Shown here piece by piece: positions 35,352 to 43,267 of a stretch of DNA of 64,000 nt. Origin of the DNA: an uncultured Eisenbergiella sp. (GTDB lineage: Bacteria > Bacillota > Clostridia > Lachnospirales > Lachnospiraceae); NCBI GenBank assembly GCA_947627215.1, contig CANQVD010000003.1:100355-164354 (forward strand), read 5' to 3'. The translations under genes and the position numbers were made by a program. Each line of letters begins with the position of its first letter. Position 1 is the first letter of the stretch. Below the pieces are notes generated by a model, which ran no database searches, was not told the origin of the DNA, and was given only the letters and a program-made list of their open reading frames with translations.

Positions 35352-35383
35352 GATCTTTTTTGACCCCTTCCGGGCCTCCTCCT
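35352..35383 (-). promoter_or_regulatory. Split ribosome-binding site with hairpin
   Basis: AGGAGG (35378-35383), a 5-bp stem GGCCC/GGGTC with a G-U pair (35372-35376 and 35362-35366), then 10 nt to the ATG. Linear distance 27 nt. Confidence 0.55.
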
Positions 35384-35840
35384 ATTCTTCGATTTTTTCG
35401 AGCACAAGGCCGGTACGGACCCTGTTCACATCATAGCCCCGCATCGCGATCTCTTCTGAGAGGTCCGCGATAAATGAGGCGTCGTTGCCTAGCTCTGCAA
35501 AAGAGAACTCGTGTCTTCCCGTCTCCAGCAGTGTTGCCGCATGATCCGACAGCCACTTGTCGATGCGCTCCTGTGTGCTGACCGGCCTGTTCTCGCCGAC
35601 CATCTGGAACGCGCACTTAAAGTCTGTGCAGGCCAGGTAATACTCCTCCGGGTTCCGGTGACGGAACCTGACGAGCACGCCGATGTAGCTTTCCTTCATT
35701 GGGTTTTCGTCCGGATCCAGGAGCTCCCAGCCGGTCATGTCGGGGAACTGTGTTGACAGGTAAGCCCCGATCTCGAAGCAGAAGTTCGCAACTTTTGCTT
35801 CAAGCGGGGTGAAGCGTTTCATGAGTGCCGCAGCGTTCAT
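35382..35840 (-). CDS. Unknown protein of the MoxR/VWA operon
   Basis: 152 aa; no domain recognised. Compact, mixed alpha/beta, with WELLDPDEN and EYYLACTDFKCAFQMVG segments. GGAGG lies 6 nt before the ATG, and the start overlaps the previous gene's stop by 4 nt, so translation is coupled. Its stop abuts the MoxR ribosome site. Confidence 0.75.
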   Translation of the reverse strand: MNAAALMKRFTPLEAKVANFCFEIGAYLSTQFPDMTGWELLDPDENPMKESYIGVLVRFRHRNPEEYYLACTDFKCAFQMVGENRPVSTQERIDKWLSDHAATLLETGRHEFSFAELGNDASFIADLSEEIAMRGYDVNRVRTGLVLEKIEE

Positions 35841-36169
35841 ACAGCGCCTCCGATCTGCCGCCGTTCAATGCATGCTTCGCGGCGGCGCCGCTCTACGCAT
35901 GCCTCGCGCCGGCATTCTCTCAATGCGAGCAGATACAGAGGATCCGAGGCGTCAAAAGACATCTTGTCGATGTTGAATATCGCGCCGAAGCATGCCACTG
36001 TACGGTCGCTCTCCCTCCAGTATCCCTTCGCCTTCATCCCGGCGGTGCTGCCCGTCCGGTCGATGCTGGGATGGATGCTGATGTTAAGACCCGTGGAAGG
36101 GTCGTGTACCACGGCGATACCGTTCGCCGTGTTCCGTAAGATCTTGATCTTCCTTACTGTTTCGACCAT
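35837..36169 (-). CDS. Unknown small protein of the MoxR/VWA operon
   Basis: 110 aa from the ATG at 36169 (AAAGGGG upstream). No family recognised. The body has a beta-strand pattern (GIAVVHDPSTGLNISIHPS) and the C-terminus carries a repeated Arg/Glu/Ala/Cys motif (CRREACVERRRREACIERR split), encoded by a short imperfect DNA duplication at about 35865-35920. Coupled to the next gene. Confidence 0.65.
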   Translation of the reverse strand: MVETVRKIKILRNTANGIAVVHDPSTGLNISIHPSIDRTGSTAGMKAKGYWRESDRTVACFGAIFNIDKMSFDASDPLYLLALRECRREACVERRRREACIERRQIGGAV

Positions 36170-36189
36170 TTTTCCCCTTTCCCTCCCGG

Positions 36190-36600
36190 TCACAGGAGCT
36201 TGAAATCCTCTGGCAGAAGCTGGGAGAAGATGTCCCCGTCTGTCAGCTTTACCTGTTTCGATGCGAGCGTCAGCACCTGTGCCAGCTCCGTCTTTTCCGT
36301 AGACTTCGGATCGGCATAGTCGATCAGCAGGATCTTGAAGCAGTATTTCTGCTCCCCGGCCTCACCGTACTTTCCGACCACTGCGACGATGTTCACGCGC
36401 ATCTTCGGTTCCAGCTTCATGTTGATGATCTTGTTTGCCACCTCATCGAACGCCGTGAACTGATGCGTCGCGAAGCTGTTCCCGATCCTTTCCGTTGCCT
36501 GGAACGACACCCGCATGCTCCCATTGGCACACGGCGTTTTCTTGATGGGGTCTGTCTTCGATTTGACGATCTTCACGCCAAAGAAAGCACAAACATTCAT
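36190..36600 (-). CDS. OB-fold-like (SSB-like) small protein
   Basis: 136 aa. The pattern of strands (MNVCAFFGVKIVK, SMRVSFQATERIG, THQFTAFDEVANKI, RVNIVAVVGKYGEAG, CFKILLIDYADP) resembles an OB-fold single-strand-binding core without the acidic tip of SSB. If so, it is a second SSB-type protein heading the MoxR/VWA operon. The assignment is from strand pattern only. Its ATG overlaps the stop of a 13-residue coupled peptide. Confidence 0.6.
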   Translation of the reverse strand: MNVCAFFGVKIVKSKTDPIKKTPCANGSMRVSFQATERIGNSFATHQFTAFDEVANKIINMKLEPKMRVNIVAVVGKYGEAGEQKYCFKILLIDYADPKSTEKTELAQVLTLASKQVKLTDGDIFSQLLPEDFKLL

Positions 36601-36638
36601 TTACAGGTTCCTCCTTTGATCTTTATTTTCCGGCTCAT
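36597..36638 (-). CDS. Short coupled peptide heading the MoxR/VWA operon
   Basis: 13 residues, MSRKIKIKGGTCK, behind AAAGGAGG 8 nt upstream. TGA overlaps the next ATG as ATGA. An internal AAAGGAGG within its codons serves the downstream gene, so ribosomes on the peptide would expose it. Confidence 0.5.
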   Translation of the reverse strand: MSRKIKIKGGTCK

Positions 36639-36650
36639 GGGCCGCACCTC

Positions 36651-36768
36651 CTTTCGTTTTTGAAACAAAAAAAAGAGAACCAGCGAAACTGATTCTCTTT
36701 TAAAATAATTATGCACCTGTGAAATTTTTCTACGATATCATCATAGCACAATTCCACGCTAATGGCAA
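36651..36768 (-). promoter_or_regulatory. Leader module B: promoter, TGCATAATT box, terminator, AAAGGAGG
   Basis: TTGCCA (36763-36768), 17 bp, TATGAT (36740-36745). TGCATAAT (36708-36715) begins 24 nt after the -10. Terminator GAGAA-CAG/CTG-TTCTC (36674-36698) with a T8 run, followed by AAAGGAGG. Confidence 0.85.
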
Positions 36769-36791
36769 CTGTTTTTATGCCGCGGGGGCCG

Positions 36792-38990
36792 TCACATGGA
36801 CACCCGGTCTTTGATCTCTGCCATCTTTGCGGAGTTCAAGCGCGTATCGCCGTGGACCCTGGAATAGGAGAGATAGCCGTTCATGCGGTCGATCTTCGTG
36901 ACGTTCGTGCTGCCGCATACCGGGCAGGTATCCATCTCCAGCTGTTCGTGGCCGCAGTCGTCGCAGTAGGAGAGGGAGAGGTTCACGCCCTCGTAGAATC
37001 CCATCTTCATGGCCCTGCGCACCAGCGTCCGGATGGCGCCCTTGTTGTAGCTGAGCGGATAGCGGACGTACTGGATTTTGCCGCCGTTGAACAGGTCCCA
37101 GAACCGCTTCTCGGCATCCTGCTTCTGCACCGGCGTGATCTTTTCGGTCACATGGCAGTGGAAGGAATTGCTCACGTACTCGCGGTCGGACACGTTCTCG
37201 ACGATGCCGTAGAGCTTGCGGAACTGTTTTACCTGCAGCCCGCAGAGGCTCTCAGCGGGAGTGCCGTAGATGGCGTACAGCCGTCCGTCCTCCTTCTTGA
37301 ACTCGTTCACCTTGTCCTGGATGTGCTGCATGACCTCCAGAGCGAACGCGCCGTCCTCGTAGATGGACTTCTTGTTATACAGTTGCTGGAGCTCGTTCAG
37401 CGCCGTGATCCCGAAGGATGCGGTCGCATATTTGAGCAGCGGAGCGATCCTGTCCTCAAATTTGAGGTTTCCGCCGTGGAATCCGCCGTAGCAGAAGGCC
37501 AGAGGATTGCAGGACGCCCTGAGTTGTCCCAGATAGTCGTACGTCCGAAGGTGGATCCGGCGGATCATCTCCAGATAGTAGTCCAGGACCTCGTAGAAGT
37601 CCCTGTCCTCCTTGCGTGCCTTTGCCAGGATCATGGGCAGGTGCAGCGAAACGACGCCGATGTTGAAGCGGCCTACGAAGAACGGCTGGTCCTCATCATC
37701 CGCCGGGTACATCCCGCCCCTCTCATAGTAAGGGGACAGGAACGCGCGGCAGCCCATGGGGGATATGACCTTCCCGTACTTTTTGTACATGCTCGGCACA
37801 TATCCTTCTCCCGTCAGGGACAGCCAGTCGGGATACATCGCCTTCGCGGAACAGGCTACACCGGCTTCAAAGACATCTTCCAGTTCACCGCCGGGTCCAT
37901 GCAGGGTTTCGTCGTACAGGAACACGATCTTCGGGAACAGCACCGGTTTCTTCTTGCCCGGGAGCCCCTGCCCGATCATACGGACGGAGAGGGCAGTAGT
38001 AGCGGCCAGTTTTCCCCACTTGTCCTTTGCAAGCCCCAGGGTGATGGTGATGAACGGATAATCGCCCCGGCTGCTCGCAACAGTGTTGAACTTGACCTCC
38101 CAGCCCTGAAACCCCTGCCTCATCTCTTCGGCGACGTCCTGCTCGGCGGTCCTGGCTGCGGTCTCTTCGGATACTCCCATCGTCCGGTACTTCTCCATGC
38201 TCCGGTCGTAGGTCTTCTGCGCGAACGGGGACATGATCTTGTCCACCTCAGGTACGGTGAACCCGCCGTATTGCTGGGATGCTGCCATCATGATGACGTC
38301 GCCCAGAACGTCGAATGCTACATCCAGAGACTTCGGCGTGGTGTAATACACGCCGTTCATCTCGAAGGGCTTTGACAGTACGTTCGCCGCGTCGAACAGA
38401 CAACAGTTGAAAGTATCCTGCCTGGCGCCTTTGTCGTGGGGATAGATATACCCGTCGTTGGCCGCCTGCAGCTCCTTCCTGGTCAGGATATAGTGCTTAT
38501 ACTGTGCCGTCTCCAGTGCATCCAGCTTTTTCACCCGTTTAGTTGATACCAGGAGGCTGTCCGCGTTGGAATTGCTCTTGTCACCGATATTGTCGATGAT
38601 CTGGCATTCCTCCCAGACAGCCGCCGTCATAGCAGCGTCTGTCTGCAGCTTCCAGTTACGGTAATTGCGGTAGGACTCGCTGACGTCTTCACGGACTGCG
38701 GACAGCGCATTCTCTACCATAGCATGTACGCGCTTCACGGGGATCGTGTTCGTGCTGTTGTGGTTCATATACTCCAGCATCTTGCGCTCTACGAGGGCAA
38801 CGATATAGTTGGACTCATAGTCAGTCAGGGGTTGGTCGCAGCGCTCCGCGGACTTGTTGATGGCCGCAACGATCTTCTCTGGGCGGTACTCCTGCAGGGT
38901 GTCGTCCTTCTTGATGATCAGCAGGTTTTCAAGGGTATAATCCCTCGGGTCGTAGGCGTATCCGCCCATTTCTTCTTTGTGTTCGTTCAT
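36792..38990 (-). CDS. nrdD: Anaerobic (class III) ribonucleoside-triphosphate reductase
   Basis: 732 aa, full length. N-terminal ATP-cone (LLIIKKDDTLQEYRPEKIVAAI split). The catalytic barrel contains DIGVVSLHLP-type segments (RFNIGVVSLHLPMILAKA) and AFCYGGFHGGN. The C-terminus has the Zn site CDDCG...CPVCG and the glycyl-radical loop RMNGYLSYSR. Makes dNTPs without oxygen, so the host is anaerobic. It needs an NrdG activase, which is not in this window. A strong AAAGGAG precedes the ATG. Second gene after leader module E. Confidence 0.96.
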   Translation of the reverse strand: MNEHKEEMGGYAYDPRDYTLENLLIIKKDDTLQEYRPEKIVAAINKSAERCDQPLTDYESNYIVALVERKMLEYMNHNSTNTIPVKRVHAMVENALSAVREDVSESYRNYRNWKLQTDAAMTAAVWEECQIIDNIGDKSNSNADSLLVSTKRVKKLDALETAQYKHYILTRKELQAANDGYIYPHDKGARQDTFNCCLFDAANVLSKPFEMNGVYYTTPKSLDVAFDVLGDVIMMAASQQYGGFTVPEVDKIMSPFAQKTYDRSMEKYRTMGVSEETAARTAEQDVAEEMRQGFQGWEVKFNTVASSRGDYPFITITLGLAKDKWGKLAATTALSVRMIGQGLPGKKKPVLFPKIVFLYDETLHGPGGELEDVFEAGVACSAKAMYPDWLSLTGEGYVPSMYKKYGKVISPMGCRAFLSPYYERGGMYPADDEDQPFFVGRFNIGVVSLHLPMILAKARKEDRDFYEVLDYYLEMIRRIHLRTYDYLGQLRASCNPLAFCYGGFHGGNLKFEDRIAPLLKYATASFGITALNELQQLYNKKSIYEDGAFALEVMQHIQDKVNEFKKEDGRLYAIYGTPAESLCGLQVKQFRKLYGIVENVSDREYVSNSFHCHVTEKITPVQKQDAEKRFWDLFNGGKIQYVRYPLSYNKGAIRTLVRRAMKMGFYEGVNLSLSYCDDCGHEQLEMDTCPVCGSTNVTKIDRMNGYLSYSRVHGDTRLNSAKMAEIKDRVSM

Positions 38991-39046
38991 TTTTTTTGCT
39001 CCTTTCAGTTTGTTTCCTTTTCTGCCCCGCCGTCAGGCAGGGTCTT

Positions 39047-39352
39047 TCAGGGGAGTACCCGGTACGCAGGCGGACGGCGCTTGATGACAGTGTATTCTCT
39101 CGTCATATCCTCTACGGAACGGAACTTGTACACTGGCCAGGATGCGCAGTCATGCTTATCCAGGTTGCGCCACACGTCGATCCCGATCAGGATCGTTCCG
39201 GACGGGTACTGGATCCCGCAGGATTCCTCGCCGGTGCTCTTATTGACGCAGGTGAAGATCTTGGTGCGTCCCCTGTTGGACTGGTTCCGGGTGTTCATGA
39301 TGATCCGGCTTTTAGCCTGATGACCCCGGTTGTTCGCGATCACTTTCTGCAT
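39047..39352 (-). CDS. Small basic protein upstream of nrdD, function unknown
   Basis: 101 aa from the ATG at 39352 (AAAGGAGG 10 nt upstream). Basic N-terminus (NNRGHQAKSRIIMNTRNQSNRGR), then KIFTCVNKSTGEESCGIQYPSG. Not recognised. First gene behind leader module E and probably co-transcribed with nrdD. Confidence 0.65.
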   Translation of the reverse strand: MQKVIANNRGHQAKSRIIMNTRNQSNRGRTKIFTCVNKSTGEESCGIQYPSGTILIGIDVWRNLDKHDCASWPVYKFRSVEDMTREYTVIKRRPPAYRVLP

Positions 39353-39380
39353 TTTTGTATGCCCTCCTTTCTTTTGGAAT

Positions 39381-39483
39381 AAAAAAAACCTGCCGCCGGA
39401 AAGCAACAGGTAATAAACGATAATCATGCAGATGAAAATAATCTCTATGAAGGTATTATACAATAAGTTTTGATAATTGTAAA
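39381..39483 (-). promoter_or_regulatory. Leader module E: promoter, TGCATGATT box, terminator
   Basis: TTTACA (39478-39483), 17 bp, TATAAT (39455-39460). TGCATGAT (39423-39430) begins 24 nt after the -10. Terminator ACCTG/CAGGT (39388-39411) with T8, then AAAGGAGG. Confidence 0.8.
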
Positions 39484-39514
39484 GTATGATGTTATTTGTA
39501 AAGTATGATGTTAT
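39477..39514. repeat. Tandem 19-bp repeat overlapping the module E promoter
   Basis: Two exact head-to-tail copies of a 19-bp unit, TTGTAAAGTATGATGTTAT, at 39477-39495 and 39496-39514. Copy 1 contains the -35 element. The second copy abuts the left end of the IS element. Confidence 0.8.
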
Positions 39515-39626
39515 AATGGATGGGCGGGAAAACCCACTATTTTAATAGTGGGATGAGAGCCCCGCTCTTGCAATCGTTCGTAGATGATATGTTGACTTTC
39601 ATCTACAATGGTGGTATGATATATTC

Positions 39627-40028
39627 ATGAAAAACGAGTACAAACATACCAAAACAACTGTATCATTGATCAACTATCATTTTGTGTTCTGCCCCCGCTA
39701 TCGAAGGAAGATCTTCAATATAGAGGGCCTGGAACAGCGCTTCAAAGAACTGGTCATCCGTGAATGCGGCAGATGCGGCATCGAGATACTCGCCATGGAA
39801 TGTCATGTGGATCATGTCTACATGTTCGTGAGTGTCCTGCCGACAATGTCCATCCCTGAGATCATGAAGCATGTCAAAGGTGCCACCTCCCTTCAGCTGC
39901 GGCAGGAATTCCCACAGCTGAAAGCAATGCCAGGTCTTTGGACCAGGAGCTACTTTGTCTCTACCGCAGGCAGTGTGAGCGCTGAGACCATCAAACGGTA
40001 TGTGGGAACCCAAAAAACAAGGCCGTAG
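39627..40028 (+). CDS. tnpA: IS200/IS605 TnpA, HUH-type Y1 transposase
   Basis: 133 aa. INYHFVFCPRYRRKI start motif and AMECHVDHVYMFVSV, which covers the metal-binding HUH site; here the second His of the usual DHVHLLV is Tyr. The catalytic Tyr is in AETIKRYVGTQ near the C-terminus. Cuts and rejoins single-stranded transposon ends. If the His-to-Tyr reading is functional it is atypical; the enzyme may be impaired. Confidence 0.88.
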   Translation: MKNEYKHTKTTVSLINYHFVFCPRYRRKIFNIEGLEQRFKELVIRECGRCGIEILAMECHVDHVYMFVSVLPTMSIPEIMKHVKGATSLQLRQEFPQLKAMPGLWTRSYFVSTAGSVSAETIKRYVGTQKTRP

Positions 40029-40038
40029 GAGCGCGTCA

Positions 40039-41130
40039 ATGCAAAAAGGCATCAAATTCAGGGCATACCCCGATAAAGAGCAAATAAACTTGATAGAGCA
40101 GACTTTCGGCTGCTGCAGGCTGGTCTACAACAGAGGTCTCACCATGCGCGATGAAGCACTTGCGAACGGCCAGAAGATCGGATACAACCAGACATCCGCG
40201 ATGCTGACGGGGCTGAAGAGGTCCGATGAGTTTGCGTTCCTCAGAGCAGTAGATTCCGTTGCACTGCAGCAGGCACTCCGCGACCTCGACAGGGGGTTCA
40301 CCAATTTCTTCCAAAAGCGTTCGAGACATCCTGCCTTTAGGAGCAAGCACAGCAGCCGTCAGTCCTACAGGACTGTCAACCAGAATGACAAGATCCGCAT
40401 CGTCGGGAGATACATCAGGCTCCCCAAGCTGGGATATGTGAAGATCAGACAGTCTATGGATGTCGGGCATATCAACCATGTCACAGTGGAACGCACGCCC
40501 ACGGGCAAATACTTCGTGATCCTGAACGTCGATCATCAGCCGGAACCGCGTCCGAACAACGGGGGTTCTGTCGGCATCGATGTCGGCATCAGGGAGTTCT
40601 ACACCGACAGCTGCGGCAATGTTGTTGGCAATCCAAAATATTTAGAGAGATCCACAAAAAAGCTCATCCGAGAGCAACGCAGGCTCTCCAGGAAACAGAA
40701 AGGATCCAACAACCGCAGTAAACAGCGTATCAAAGTCGCCATCGTTCACGAAAAGATAACCAATCAGCGGAACGACTTTTTGCAGAAGCAGTCCACTATG
40801 CTGGTGCGCGAAAACCAAACCATCTGCATAGAAGACCTTAATGTGAAGGGAATGCTCCGCAGCCATAGGCTTGCAAGGTCCATAGCAGGCGCTTCATGGT
40901 CGAGGTTCCTTGGCATGCTCGAATACAAGGCGGCCTGGTACGGAAACAATGTTATCAGGGTGCCTACGACGTATCCGAGCTCACAGACCTGCGGCCACTG
41001 CGGCTACAAGAATCCACTGGTCAGGGATCTCTCTGTCCGCAGATGGAAGTGTCCCATCTGCGGCACGGAACATGACCGCGATGTAAATGCAGCCATAAAT
41101 ATCCTGAACGAAGGGCTTTTAACAGCCTGA
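40039..41130 (+). CDS. tnpB: TnpB RNA-guided nuclease
   Basis: 363 aa from the ATG at 40039 (TAGGAG upstream). KFRAYPDKEQINLIEQTFGC start, RuvC residues in SVGIDVGIREF (Asp), ICIEDLNVKGM (Glu) and HDRDVNAAINI (Asp), and a zinc finger CGHCG...CPIC. All catalytic residues are present. TnpB proteins are guided by an RNA from the right end and help keep the element in place. Confidence 0.93.
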   Translation: MQKGIKFRAYPDKEQINLIEQTFGCCRLVYNRGLTMRDEALANGQKIGYNQTSAMLTGLKRSDEFAFLRAVDSVALQQALRDLDRGFTNFFQKRSRHPAFRSKHSSRQSYRTVNQNDKIRIVGRYIRLPKLGYVKIRQSMDVGHINHVTVERTPTGKYFVILNVDHQPEPRPNNGGSVGIDVGIREFYTDSCGNVVGNPKYLERSTKKLIREQRRLSRKQKGSNNRSKQRIKVAIVHEKITNQRNDFLQKQSTMLVRENQTICIEDLNVKGMLRSHRLARSIAGASWSRFLGMLEYKAAWYGNNVIRVPTTYPSSQTCGHCGYKNPLVRDLSVRRWKCPICGTEHDRDVNAAINILNEGLLTA

Positions 41131-41274
41131 AGGGATATAAACTGTAAGGCAGGGCATGCCTGAACAGTATAATCTACGCTTGTGGAGACCGTGTAAAACT
41201 AAAGTCCTCGTGACAATGTAGTGGTCGGTGAAGCAAGAATCCCACGCCACGACTTTAGTCGTGTGGAGTGTCAA
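41131..41274 (+). ncRNA. Putative reRNA (omega RNA) and right end of the IS
   Basis: The 144 bases after tnpB hold short hairpins and the right-end stem CACGAC/GTCGTG. By family knowledge this region is the scaffold of the TnpB guide RNA, the guide being the sequence just beyond the right end. Confidence 0.6.
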
Positions 41275-41318
41275 AATAAACAGTAACAAACAGAACATTT
41301 TAGCGGAGGACGCAGAAG

Positions 41319-42122
41319 ATGGGGCTGATCACGGAGCTTTCAGAAGAGGACCTTTCAAGATATATCGACACCACATTTGCGAACGATCCGGAATATGAGA
41401 TCGTTAAACGGGACAGGGACCTGGCGAAGCGTTACAGCGGGGCGGTGGGCAGCTGCCGCACGAGGGCGCAGAAGGCGGTGAAACAGTTGGAGAAGGCCGA
41501 CGCATGCATCCGGAACGGGGAGTATGGCACGGCGTACAGCATCTGCCACAGCACCGCCGGCGCACTGGACCGGCTCTCGGACGTGCTCGACCACATGCCC
41601 GCCCGTTATGGGGAGACCTCCAGGAACGGAGAGAAGCTCGCAACGGCCAGGGAAGCGGTGTTCGAGTATCTGGACAACGGGATCCTGCACATCATCCTGC
41701 CGGAGCTTCTGCCGCGCAGGCTCAAATACGACGGGTCCAAGGGGCAGTATGAGAACACGCATGAGCAGGCCCTCTTCAAGAGCAGGTTCAAGGATACGTT
41801 CTACCGTGAGTATCGGGAGGGCAAGATACGGATCGGCAGCGGGAAGGTATTCCTGTTCACGCTGCACATCTACCAAAAAGGGGATCCGGTCTATGACAAC
41901 GACAACCTGGACGGGAAAGCCTTCCAGGACCTCATCATGGGGAGCCTGCTCTTGATGGATGACGGTCCCGGATCCTGCGGGAACATATATGACAGCCGGA
42001 TGGGGGACTATACCCATACGGAGGCATATGTCATCCCTGAAGCCATGCTCATCCCGTTCCTGACGGAGTTCTATGGCGCGGGGGACAAGAATTCCTGCCA
42101 AGGAGGATGGGATCGGCAGTGA
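41319..42122 (+). CDS. Protein with RusA-like acidic motif, function unproven
   Basis: 267 aa, with GGAGG 9 nt before the ATG. The first about 110 residues are helical (AQKAVKQLEKADACIRNGEYG). The C-terminal half holds VFLFTLHIYQKGDP, then DNDNLDGKAFQDLIMGSLLL and MDDGPGS, and TEAYVIP. The D-x-D-N-xxx-K-xxx-D-x(8)-DD spacing is like the active site of RusA Holliday-junction resolvases. Similar proteins are common on Clostridia mobile elements as DUFs. Nuclease activity is an inference. Monocistronic on the plus strand between the IS and the recombinase gene. Confidence 0.7.
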   Translation: MGLITELSEEDLSRYIDTTFANDPEYEIVKRDRDLAKRYSGAVGSCRTRAQKAVKQLEKADACIRNGEYGTAYSICHSTAGALDRLSDVLDHMPARYGETSRNGEKLATAREAVFEYLDNGILHIILPELLPRRLKYDGSKGQYENTHEQALFKSRFKDTFYREYREGKIRIGSGKVFLFTLHIYQKGDPVYDNDNLDGKAFQDLIMGSLLLMDDGPGSCGNIYDSRMGDYTHTEAYVIPEAMLIPFLTEFYGAGDKNSCQGGWDRQ

Positions 42123-42211
42123 GGCAGTCTTTTTCTGCTTCCGGAAGGATGTCAGCTTCTTTCGGAAATATATCAGCAAAAGTTCGATATCCTTCCGTGT
42201 CACAAAAAAAA

Positions 42212-42236
42212 CGAGCCAGGTCTAGTGCCTGGCTCG
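42212..42236. terminator. Terminator between convergent genes
   Basis: CGAGCCAGG/CCTGGCTCG with a 7-nt loop and T8 on the minus strand, after the tyrosine recombinase stop. Confidence 0.85.
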
Positions 42237-42253
42237 CAGTGTTTTCCCACTCT

Positions 42254-43261
42254 TCACACGAGGTTCCGTCGTTCCTTTTTCTTGTTGGTGCGGTCAGTAT
42301 ATATCGTCGTGGTCTGGATGCTCTCATGGCCGAGCGCCTCGGCCGTCCCCCAGATGTCGTTGGTGGCGCGTATGTAATCGGTCGCGAACGTGGAGCGCAT
42401 CTTATGGGGCGTGATCTTGTCCGCCTTGCCGGGGATGGATGCAGCGGCATACTTTTTCGTCATCACCTCAACGGTGCCGACGGCGATGCGCACACCCCGG
42501 TTGGACAGGAAGAAAGCCTTTTCCTTTTCAGACGGGTGGTATTGGTTCCTGATGTCCTGATACTGCCGGAGCGCTTCGGCGGTGGAATCCGAGAAGAACA
42601 CTTCGTCGTACTTTCCGCCCTTGCGGATGATGGAGACGTAACACTCGTCATAATTGATATCCCCGATGTTGATGCCGACGAGTTCCGAGACACGCATGCC
42701 CGAGCTGAGGAAGAGCATCATGATGGCATAGTCCCGCGTGCCGTTGCGCCCGTGCCATTTCTGGGACCTGCCGCTCAGCCCGTGACCGGACCGCACGGTC
42801 TCCAGGAAGCGTGCCTTCTCATCCGTATCCATCCGGATCACTTCCTTGCGGACCACCTTCGCCCTGTCCACCGCGTTGACCGGGTTGAAATCCAACCGCC
42901 GCTGTTTGATATAGAACTCGAACAGGGTGGAAATGGAAGAGAGCCGCCGTTCGATGGTCCGGCTCTGGTTTCCGCGCTCCTTTGCCAGCCGGATGAACCA
43001 TGAGATATCCGTGGCGTCTACCTTCGCCAGATCCTCAACCTGGAAATCGTGGATATCGTAATGCAGGAACTCTTCTTTTGTTTCCGTCAAGTATCTGAAA
43101 AAGCCCTCAAAATCCCGGGCGTAGGCGAGCATGGTCTTTTCCGTCAGCCGCAGTTCCCGGCCTGCGAAGAACTCGGAACATAAGAAGGGGAGCCGTTCCA
43201 GGACCTCATTCGTTTTTATTCTTGTTTTTCTGTTTACCTCGTTTCTGTACTCGGTTCCCAT
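42254..43261 (-). CDS. Tyrosine recombinase (XerC/XerD-like)
   Basis: 335 aa. N-terminal SAM-like DNA-binding domain, then catalytic Arg190 in LSSGMRVSEL, Lys214/217 in IIRKGGK, His286 and Arg289 in TPHKMRSTFA, His312 in LGHESIQTT, and the nucleophile Tyr321 in TTIYTD. Size and motifs fit integrase/Xer proteins that resolve multimers or integrate elements. No attachment site was found next to it. It starts 7 nt after the stop of the upstream gene without a clear SD, so re-initiation is likely. Confidence 0.93.
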   Translation of the reverse strand: MGTEYRNEVNRKTRIKTNEVLERLPFLCSEFFAGRELRLTEKTMLAYARDFEGFFRYLTETKEEFLHYDIHDFQVEDLAKVDATDISWFIRLAKERGNQSRTIERRLSSISTLFEFYIKQRRLDFNPVNAVDRAKVVRKEVIRMDTDEKARFLETVRSGHGLSGRSQKWHGRNGTRDYAIMMLFLSSGMRVSELVGINIGDINYDECYVSIIRKGGKYDEVFFSDSTAEALRQYQDIRNQYHPSEKEKAFFLSNRGVRIAVGTVEVMTKKYAAASIPGKADKITPHKMRSTFATDYIRATNDIWGTAEALGHESIQTTTIYTDRTNKKKERRNLV

Positions 43262-43267
43262 GATCTG

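Larger units (their letters stand above)
39515..41274 (+). mobile_element. IS200/IS605-family insertion sequence
   Basis: Complete-looking element with TnpA and TnpB in the same direction. The left end has a hairpin CCCACTAT/ATAGTGGG (about 39534-39552) flanked by GGGCGGG and GAGAGCCCCGC. The right end has the hairpin CACGACTTTAGTCGTG followed by TGGAGTGTCAA (about 41249-41274). No inverted terminal repeats, as expected for this family. Exact boundaries are estimated. Confidence 0.85.

Noticed and set aside
36762..38375. 537-codon plus-strand frame opposite nrdD
   Set aside because: Antisense shadow of an unmistakable nrdD gene.
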